From contig ML681964.1 of NCBI GenBank assembly GCA_007922195.1, positions 1,533,101 through 1,597,100 on the forward strand: a stretch of DNA of 64,000 nucleotides, written 5' to 3'. This document shows, piece after piece, positions 55,910 to 64,000 of the stretch. The stretch is from Podocnemis expansa. Its lineage: Eukaryota; Chordata; Testudines; Podocnemididae. The translations under genes and the position numbers were made by a program. Position 1 is the stretch's first letter. Each line of letters starts with the position of its first letter. Below the pieces are notes generated by a model. It was not told the DNA's origin. It saw nothing but the letters and a program-made list of their open reading frames with translations, and made no database searches.

Positions 55910-56140
55910 ATTTCCAAAGGGTCAGCTGTGTTAGACTAGTCCAGCAAAAAAAACCCAAGGAGTCGTGTGGCACTTAAAGACTAACGGATTTATTTTCCGC
56001 ATGAGCTTTCATGGGAAAAAAATCCCACTTCGTCAGATGCTTTGAAGATGGGTGAACTTACAGAATGGAATCCATGTGAAATGGAATCCATCTCATGCGA
56101 AAAATAAATCCGTTAGTCTTTAAGTGCCACACGACTCCTT
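55910..56140 (-). mobile_element. Penelope-like copy, inverted upstream of its tail (231 bp)
   Basis: Flanked by ATTCATTCTGACA at 55897-55909 and 56141-56153. The two arms are an antisense and a sense copy of the same 3' end, so the RNA of this locus would fold into a long hairpin. The tail is at the low end. It carries a full hammerhead-like motif at 55999-56040. Confidence 0.94.
55999..56040 (-). ncRNA. Hammerhead-ribozyme-like motif (in short copy)
   Basis: Minus strand: GCAT, CTGACGA core, extra A, stem II TGGGA/TCCCA-type with a T-rich loop, GAAA, GCTC, ATGC. Core bases intact. Confidence 0.6.
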
Positions 56141-56154
56141 ATTCATTCTGACAG

Positions 56155-56268
56155 ACACTGAACCATCAGTTTATGGCCACATGCAGGTCATCAGTAAAAC
56201 TGCTTTTTTTTATTATTATTATATTATTTTTATTTTTGGGAAGCAGTAATCAGAAGTATTTTGTTTCT
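56155..56268. other. AT-rich spacer
   Basis: A TTATTA-type tract at 56205-56235. Confidence 0.6.
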
Positions 56269-56276
56269 CTGCTTAG

Positions 56277-56671
56277 CAGAAGCATCGCTGCCCTGAGAAA
56301 AGACCTGGGCCATGGGCATGGCCCCACCTCCTAGTCATGGGCCCTGCCCCCCGTGGCCCCAGTCCATCCTCAGGCTCCTGCCACTGCCAGCCTGGCCCCG
56401 GATCCCTGGCCGGGGACAAGACCAGGAGAGGCAGGCAGCCTGGCCTGATTTCCTGGCTGGGGACCTGGCTGGGAGTGGCAGGCGCTGCTGCAGGTGGCCC
56501 GACCTGAGATGGGGCCAGGAGAAACAGGCACTGCTGCTGGCAGCCAGGCCCTGGATCTCTGGCTGGGCCCGGATGGGGCCAGGAGAGGCAGGGGCTGCCC
56601 CGGACATTCAGAGCACTGACACTGGGACTTGGGGCACATGCCCCATGTGCCAGGTGCCAGCAACACCCCTG
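56277..56671. mobile_element. GC-rich hAT-like MITE (GGCATCRCTG family, 395 bp)
   Basis: Perfect 8-bp duplication CTGCTTAG (56269-56276 and 56672-56679). Ends CAGAAGCATCGCTGCC and GCCAGCAACACCCCTG are inverted. The interior is similar to 45382-45747, including ACTGGGACTTGGGGCAC. Confidence 0.94.
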
Positions 56672-56684
56672 CTGCTTAGTATTC

Positions 56685-57455
56685 ACAGACCATCAGGTAG
56701 TGGGAGAAAAATCAAAATTAGCAAGGATAATTTAACAGTAGACAAATGCTTCTTTAATTAAGCTCTAAATTAGGTCTTCTATTTAAGTAACCTCCCATAC
56801 CAGAAGCCTGTTTTGACAGTTCTGTCTGTGTTCACATGAATATATTGAGAGAATTATGAAGCACTTTGCTAGCAGGCAGGGTGAAGACCTTTAAAAAAAG
56901 TAGAATCATTGCTAATGTTTACATGAAAAAAACAGGCTTACATAAGCAGTCTGCATGAATAACAGCAGAAAATCAGAAAAAGAATCTTGTTTGAATGTCT
57001 TATCAAAAGGTGAAATATTTTAAAGGCATTATCTCTAGGTCAAATCCTCCAGAAAGAATGTGGACAATTTAAAAGAAAGGAAGGGATGTGCAGAGATCCT
57101 GTGCAGCTCCTTCCGCTATGGAACTGCGCTTCTCTCCACAGGAGCACAGAATGGGAGGCAATGGCTGTTCTGGGTGGGTATTGGAAATAAATCAGTGTTG
57201 AACAAGGGAAAATGGTGGCAGGCATAGGCAGAGAACAGCAGGACAATGGGCTAGATGCTATTGGGACTGTAGGCCAGTTGCTCAGGTGTTTCACCACCAG
57301 CCTCTAGGTTTTTGGGTGAGGAGAAGAACTCCATCCAACACCCTCACTCTGAACTACCACTTGTGTACACCTGGCTAGCATGAGATTAGGATTTTACTTT
57401 CAGCAGTAAGGTTTATTTGGATGAGAATGACATTCAGAAAGCATACACTAAGTCA
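56685..57455. other. Intergenic sequence
   Basis: No gene or repeat recognised. Confidence 0.5.
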
Positions 57456-57462
57456 AAGAAAG

Positions 57463-58349
57463 CTAGGGGTTAAATCAGGGGTCTCAAACACATGGCCCGC
57501 AGGCTGCATGCAGCCCCCAGAGCTGTTTCCTGCAGCCCTCAATGACACTATGATTGCCAGTATTTGCAATATTGCTGTATGAAAAGGTTTCAGTGGTGTG
57601 GCCCTTGGGCTAACGTACTAGTCCTCGTGCGGCCCTCTTGGTGATTTGAGTTTGAGACCCCTGGGTTAAAGTAAGCCGGATCACACTGGAACAGTGTTCT
57701 GAGGCTCACTATTTTTAGGTGTTCAGCATTCCAGGCCTCCTAAAAATAGAAAATGGAGCTGGAATACTGTGTTCTGGGCCCACCATTTAAAAACAGTGGG
57801 CCCCAGAATGCAGTGTTCTGACTCCATTTTCAGTTTTTAGGGGACCACTGAACGCTGACCACCTAAAAATTGTAGGCCCCAGGACACTGTTCCAGTGCAT
57901 TCCAGCAGGGCAGGGAGCTGCATTGTGCTGGGAGATTTTAAATCTCCTTCCCTGAGCCTGCTCTGACTGAGCATGCTCAGAGCCTCTCAGCATGCTCAGT
58001 CAGAGCAGGCTCTGAGTGGGAGCCTCAGCCTGTGCCGCTCCACATGGCAGCCAAGTAAGGGGCCCCTGGCAGGGGGTTTTGGTGACAGGCGAGCAGGCCT
58101 AATGGGGAAAGGACGCAGGGGAGGAGGCTGGCCCAGGGCAGTGGGGGAAGATGGTGTGGCATGGCGGGGGGGTCAGGGAAAGGTTCAAGGGATCAGTGGT
58201 GAGATGGGGGCTGGGGGCAGTAGCTGGGGTGGTGTGGTAGGCATTTAGAGGGCAGTAGCTGGGGTGGGTGATGGGCACCTGGACCTGCAGGAAGGGAGCC
58301 TGGAAATTTAGGAGGGTTCCGGGGCCTGCCAAATTATTCTTTAACCCTG
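57463..58349. mobile_element. hAT-like element, TTAAAGTA terminal family, with another hAT nested in its end
   Basis: Left end CTAGGGGTTAAA at 57463-57474, then the nested element, then GGTTAAAGTAAGCCGG from 57664. The right end ATTATTCTTTAACCCTG closes at 58349. Flanks share AAGAAAG. The interior has CCTAAAAATAG-type motifs and a palindromic stretch at 57950-58015 built on GAGCATGCTCAG. Confidence 0.82.
57476..57663. mobile_element. hAT-like MITE, GGGGTCTCAAAC family (copy 5), nested
   Basis: Ends CAGGGGTCTCAAACAC and GAGTTTGAGACCCCTG. Target duplication GGTTAAAT (57468-57475) against GGTTAAAG (57664-57671), 7 of 8; that target is the terminal repeat of the host element. Confidence 0.92.
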
Positions 58350-58350
58350 A

Positions 58351-60640
58351 AGAAAGAATGAATGTGTTATGACAAACTAACACTTCTGAACTGAAGCAAG
58401 CACAATACACCTTCTGTGTTTGCTCACAAATAGCAAAATGAAACAGAAATCTTAATGAAATACAGTGAAGCTCAGTTGTTTCATGGCACCTGCTTGCAGA
58501 CTTTGTGTCTTTTTACTCATTAACTCATACCTCACAGTTAAGACTACTATGCTTCAACTTAAAACTAATCTTTTCAAAATTCCCTTTTTGGAATGGGGTC
58601 TAGGTAGTGAAAGCATGTAAATGGTAAATCACAGTCAGTCATTGACCTTTTGAGCCCAAAGTGCTGAAGTTGAAGAATAAGTATTTTTGCTGTAAAAGTA
58701 TAGTGTGTTTGTGTGTGTGTGGATGTAGACATGTAAAAACCCCACAAGCTGGTGGGAAAGTAACATATTGGCAGTCCATGTAAAAACGCCACTAGCTGGT
58801 GGGAAAGTACCATACTGGCAGTCCAGGAGAGTGAAATTGTTTTTCCAACAGAACAGGTTCACTGCCATTTAAAGCCCTGCAGGCTTCCTTATGGACCCTG
58901 GCCAAAATGCATTACCCCTCCTATAAAGGGACTGTCTTGAATAGGGAGAGGATAGTTTAGACTGAATGCTTAGTCAACCCATGCCCCTTCTGTCAACAAT
59001 GGTAGTATTTTTTCTGTGATATGGCCCTCTATCTATAGTGGTCTAAGACCAGCTCATTTCACTTAGAACTAGCCATCAGATAGTAATGATTTAGTTTCTA
59101 CCAGCCTTGGCCAGATTGATACTGGCTAGCCAGAGCAGTGGTTCTCAAACTTGTCTGTATCAGGACATCCCTTCTCCCATGAAACCTGGATTCAGTTGGG
59201 AGCCTTCTTTGAGCTAGTGGTATGGGAAAAGCAGCATGCTTTGCAGCCTCCTACCACCCACACACTCACAAGTTGAGAATCCTGGACATAGAGGTGAAAT
59301 GTTCACAGCTATCTACTCTGATGTTTACTCCAATGGAAGGTTTCTCTCATACCTGCATCTTCATAGTATGCAACAGTGTAAAGCTTATATTACATATGAC
59401 CACAGAGGATCCTGCTTTTCACTCCCCATCCCTGATACAGCCTCTCTAGCACGGCTGCAAGGGTGGGGCAAGAGCCACACAGGCTGGCTCTGCACTAATG
59501 AAGAGCTCCTCCACTCTAGGGGAATTCTCAGCTTCTAAGACCCAGCCGGTTTCCAGCGATTTGTGAGGCCCAAGCAGCCCAAAGAAGCCAGAAACACACT
59601 AGAGAATGTCACTTTTCTAAACATTCCTGCCATCCAACCTTGCCCAGTGGCAGCAACAGCAGGGGCGTAAGTGTAGATAAGGCACCTAAGGCCACTAGCA
59701 TTCCAGTCACTAGGGCTCCCATCAGTGGAAAGTTTGAGGGGAAAAAAGATAGCATAGAGAGGGAGTTAGGGATGAGTACTGTTCACTTCATCAGACTGCT
59801 TCCTATCTTTGACTTGAGGTTCCAACAGTTACTGACCAGACCCAACACTGGTTGTCTTAAATATGACAAAATCAGTCTAATGAATTATAGCTATGACCAC
59901 TACATCTTGCAAATGGCATTCATTTGTTACCAGTGTGCATGAGACAGAACAGGCATCTTCTGGGTTTGTATGCACATACAGTGCATAATTCTGTAACCTC
60001 ATCATCACACTCCATAAAGTGACTGGAGTCCATGTATGTGCATAAGCTCGCTAGTGTGTTCCAGTGCATATTTCTTTAATCTCACTATCACTCTCCATAT
60101 TTGACTTGGACAGTGATACAAGGTAAAAAAAAAAAAAAAAAAAATCAAAACATGATTTCTGATCTCAGTACATTTTTGTTTATGAAGTGTTCATGAATCC
60201 TCTTACACGCATAAGTGAATATTAAAACTACCTCCTCTGTCTGTACCTTTTCCTTTGTTGGGGGATATCTTTGAAAAGTACACCTCCCACCAAAGCTGTT
60301 GTTGCAAGGCATCATGTAGAATATGATCACGAACCAAAAGGGGCTATGTTCAGTCATGTTTTTGTCTAAGCATTTTAGTACATGTTCTTTCACTCACTCA
60401 AGCTTTTACTGCTTCCTAGTAAATGCAATATACTAAATTCTTCCCATCCACCCTAAAATAAATGGTTTTAGCGCATGTGAAAAATGTCAGAAATTAAAGG
60501 CTATTTACCTATAGGACAGTTACAACCTGGGCAAAAGCAATTCAACCTTCTCCATACTGATTTGCCAACATGTCTGAAACCCTGATATTCCCGGATTGTC
60601 TCTGGGGAAGAAACACGCATAACAGCAGGCGCTCTCTCTT
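58351..60640. other. Intergenic sequence
   Basis: A hAT-like start CAGTGGTTCTCAAACTTG at 59136 has no right partner. A poly-A tract at 60126-60143. A GT tract at 58706-58721. No gene recognised. Confidence 0.5.
58730..58824. repeat. Two-copy tandem repeat, period 47 bp
   Basis: CATGTAAAAACCCCACAAGC at 58730 and CATGTAAAAACGCCACTAGC at 58777; GCTGGTGGGAAAGTA is shared. About four differences between copies. Confidence 0.93.
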
Positions 60641-60654
60641 ACTATCTAGCTCTG

Positions 60655-60890
60655 TAGTGCCAAGTACAAATTCATGGAAGTAGGTCAATCAATGGTTATC
60701 AGTTAGGATAGATAGGGATTGCTGTCTGCCGGAAGCGGGGAATGGGCGATGGGATGGATCACTTGATGATTACCTGTTCCGTTCATTGCCTCTCAAGCAC
60801 TGGGCACTGGCCACTTTGAGAAGACAGGATACTGGGCTAAATGGACCATTGGTCAGACCTAGTATGATCATTCTTATGCTCTGATCAGTC
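60655..60890 (+). repeat. CR1-type LINE 3' end
   Basis: GATGGGATGGATCACTTGAT, GATTACCTGTTCCGTTCATT, GAAGACAGGATACTGGGCTA, AATGGACCATTGGTCAGACC and ATCATTCTTATGCTCTG are in the order of a common turtle/crocodilian LINE 3' end. Confidence 0.8.
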
Positions 60891-60894
60891 AGAG

Positions 60895-63800
60895 TTTCTA
60901 CTTTCTGTACTATAACAACAACAGGAATACACTAGATACGGATTAAGCTGGTTTTGTGACTATGCTTAAACATTCGTCCAAGGGAGGAGGAAAAGAATTT
61001 ATAGCTAACTACTAAGAGTTTGTTATAGCTACATATTCTAAACCCTACAAGCAAATTGGGCAACAGCTGACACATCAGAGAACACCACCACAGAAACAGG
61101 TTAGTGGTTTTGCGGGAACACTTACAACAAACACTTGGAGAGAAGATGAAGCTGTAAATGGGAGAAGGGTGCTGATCAATAGAAGGGATTCAAATTTCAG
61201 AAGGACTTAAAATTCTACATTGTTACCTCCTCTAATAGATAAATCAGAGACAATGTAATAAGCCCCATGCAGATATTGATATGCCTTTTTTTTCCTCCAG
61301 ATCTACAGATATAAATATTGGTTGTAAACCAGCTGCAACTCTAGAGATGGCCAAAGCCTGAGATAAAGTTCATGCTGATGAAACCCAACACATAAAAAGA
61401 CCAAAGATAGATTGATTTTATTGCTACAGTAAATGAGTGCAAAAGTTGTGGGTCCTGAGAAAAACAACAGCGTGAAGCAGACGAAAACCATCTTTAAACC
61501 TCCAAAGCAGATGTGGGGCCCAGTTTTAAATGCGTGGACCCTCTTCTCTCTTTCAGGTAGGAAATCCAAACGCAGTTACATTTCTTATATACCCAAGTAT
61601 CAATTTGAACATTCATATATAGGTAATTTACTAAAATACCTCATATTTGAAAATTGGGCCTGTGTTCCAAGAAAAGCTGGATCCAAAGATAGCTCCATTT
61701 ATATTCCTGCAGTACATAGCTACATACTCAGCTTAATCATTGGAATATTTCCAACCGTGTATTATGAGCTTTTAAAATCAAATGTAATAGTAAATGTTGC
61801 TTAATCTTTCCTTGTAAATGAATGGGGCTCTAACAGCAGAAGCAAATTGCTCAATGAGGAAATGAACATGTTGCACTGGGAAACAAGGTATTAAGGAGGA
61901 CTGTACTATGATCTGAGGACTTAGGTATTTAGAGTCTGTACTTTAATATTTGCCCAGTGTCTTATAAATATTTGCATATTATTGAAATGCTTAGACAGCA
62001 AACAATGGCAGAATTTCTTGCCTAGATTAGGGCTGACTTGTATTCTAGTTCTCTCCACCCTTTATATTTAATAGGCATCTTAGACATTTATAAATTGTCA
62101 TGTAACAGCTATTCTCAGGTGATGTGTTGCCTGTTTTTTATTTTGCGACGTTGGATATTGTTAAAGCCACCAGCATACAAAGGGATCCTCAAGAAGCTAT
62201 TTGTCACATAAAAAGCCTTAGGACCCTCATGATGGAAGAGTAGAAGATGTGATTTTTTTGTAGCTGTTTGTTTTGATTTCTTCTGTAAAACTAGGTTTGA
62301 GAAAAAGGTAGGAAATCACAAAAATTAATTCTCTTCAAAAAGAGAGAATCTTTACCTGCGATTGATATATTTTGCTTTCTTGGAGAATGCAGGGTATTGT
62401 AGAGCTGGGAGAGCAAAGAAAGCACGTGTTGAAGGTAAGGAGGTGGCATGACAATTTTCTGTTTCTGCCTGTGATACAACACATGCAAATAAGGCAGTGG
62501 TGGGGAAACATACTGGGTTACCAGGAGAGAATGAGGAATGGTTCTTGAATGGGGTTGTGCATTCTGGGCTTGTGTCTGAAGAAATATTAAAATCTGTAAA
62601 TGAACTTGTATGATATTGCAAGCAATTAAGACGGGGCGCTGCTGCCGCCCTCTGAGACTAAGTACAACTTTTGTACTCATTTATGAGAGCAAATTATACA
62701 ATTTCTTCAGCAGTCTTATGGGTACTTGAACATGTATGTATGTGGGGATTTACTGACAAACATCTACACAGAAAAAAGACTAAAGAAATTTTCACAAGTT
62801 ACAGCCTGCAAAACTGCCTCTGGTGTGTAAAACTGGATCTGGATTGGAGCTGCTTTAAAGACATGCACTTGAGGATTCTAAATGATTGTAGAGTGGTCAC
62901 AGGAAATAGAATCACCAGAGTCTAAAAAGGCCAGCATAGCTAAATCCAAGGAATTTAATAGGGGTTGTAATGAACGGGTGGTGAGTGGAATTTGAAACAT
63001 ATATCTGAACATAAGCAGTTCATCTGCAGTAGTAGCTAAGATACAGGGAGTTATTGTCTTGAAAAATGAATTTAGAATACAAAAGAAAGCATTTTTTTTC
63101 CCTTCCATAACTGTTGCTGGTTGTGGATCTGTGGTTTTAAGACATGTTTTATTCAGGATGGAAGTCACAGTAAAGAGTTATGAACACATTTTAATATTAA
63201 TATGCTACATTTAGCTGTTTAGAGTAAGAATGCCCAACTAAAACCAACAGTTTATTCCATTTCTAGTCATTTATGCATATAAAACATTTGAAGTATAATG
63301 TGATATTTGTACCAATCCATGCATCTCACAATGCTTTTACAATTCATCTTCACCAGTCTCCTCTGAAGTATATCATCCCCACTTTTAAAAATGGGTACAG
63401 AGATGTTAAACTAGGAATTCAAACAAGCTCACTATTGGACTAACTGTGTTCCCACTAAAATCCAAAGGAATTTTAGAATTGACTTAAATAGGCACAGAGT
63501 CAGGCCAACCAAAACTGAGTTTTACAATGTCAGTTTACGTGACTTGTTCATGATCTGACAGCAAGAAGTGAAGAATGGAAACAGAACTCGCAGTATGGTC
63601 ATCTGGCTTCTAGACTATGCAACCTTACCTTTGCTCTTTGTGGAACTGAAGGCATCTGCTCATCCCATATATTATTCAAAATAGAAGCGTTGTACAGTAT
63701 TTTTGTTCACACATTTTGGATACTTCTTCACCTAATAAAGCAAATAAGAAATCACAGACAGTGGGCAGAAGACAGGCCAAGACATAATATTTCAGTTTCT

Positions 63801-64000
63801 TCCAAACAGAAAGCAAATGCTATTATTTTAGGAAGAATTTTTAACACCTTTACCCTTAGAGACTAACTGTGACATTTACTGACTTGGTTCAGGTGTACCA
63901 ACTTGAAATAAAATCCACGATGGGAATGCAACGAACAAGCAACAGAACAGGAAAATTTAAGCCACTGTTTCATTTGTCATGTGAGGTATCTGCATGAATT
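60895..64000. other. Intergenic sequence
   Basis: AT-rich with no recognised repeat. The 123-codon plus frame at 61433-61804 is the longest outside repeats; it has no domain I know and is most likely chance. No exon of the gene expected upstream of CMTM8 (GPD1L by human order) was recognised. Confidence 0.45.

Noticed and set aside
61433..61804. A 123-codon host gene or exon
   Set aside because: No domain or family similarity, no start or splice context; within chance for this amount of AT-rich DNA.
38954..64000. Terminal exons of GPD1L, the neighbour of CMTM8 in human
   Set aside because: No minus-strand peptide resembling the GPD1L C-terminus was seen; it probably lies further upstream.

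Overview
This is a window of vertebrate nuclear DNA with one recognisable host coding exon in a sea of transposon remains. The repeat types (CR1 LINEs with the short ATTCTATG-type 3' tail, Penelope-like elements, very many small hAT-type DNA transposons) point to a non-avian sauropsid. I think a turtle is most likely and a crocodilian is the alternative. That assignment is an inference from repeat style.

Host gene: on the minus strand, 38489-38340 encodes 50 residues closely matching the start of CMTM8, a MARVEL-domain four-pass membrane protein. The exon ends in a GTGAGT splice donor and sits in a CpG island with a run of GC boxes. Positions 1-38339 are therefore most likely CMTM8 intron 1, and 38.8-64 kb is upstream intergenic DNA. 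I found no further exon.

Repeat landscape: (1) A Penelope-like family with about 14 copies. Two long ones (8522-10545 and 43874-46290) keep broken reverse transcriptase and GIY-YIG endonuclease sequence, and there are many short copies. All share one 3' end: a hammerhead-ribozyme-like motif, a conserved linker ending CTCCTTG, then a tail ending in CCCTTTGGAA. Half of the copies are inverted upstream of that tail and flanked by 10-16 bp target duplications. (2) hAT-like non-autonomous elements of at least six terminal-repeat families, many with 8-bp target duplications readable here. Several are nested, and one forms a three-unit tandem array. (3) One 5'-truncated CR1 LINE (33696-35195) with broken reverse transcriptase, plus several old CR1 3' ends, two of them split by later hAT insertions. 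(4) Possible tRNA-derived SINE, fold-back MITEs, microsatellites and two larger unclassified repeats.

Layout: 1-8.5 kb SINE, Penelope scraps and hATs; 8.5-10.5 kb long Penelope copy; 11-17.7 kb hATs inside old CR1s; 18-29 kb mostly unique intron; 29.6-31.3 kb GC-rich hAT, fold-back MITE and hAT; 33-36.4 kb Penelope, CR1 and hAT; 37.3-40.4 kb hATs and Penelope around CMTM8 exon 1; 43-46.3 kb possible LTR then Penelope copy 2 with a nested hAT; 46-64 kb scattered repeats in unique DNA. Insertion order can be read directly in several places.
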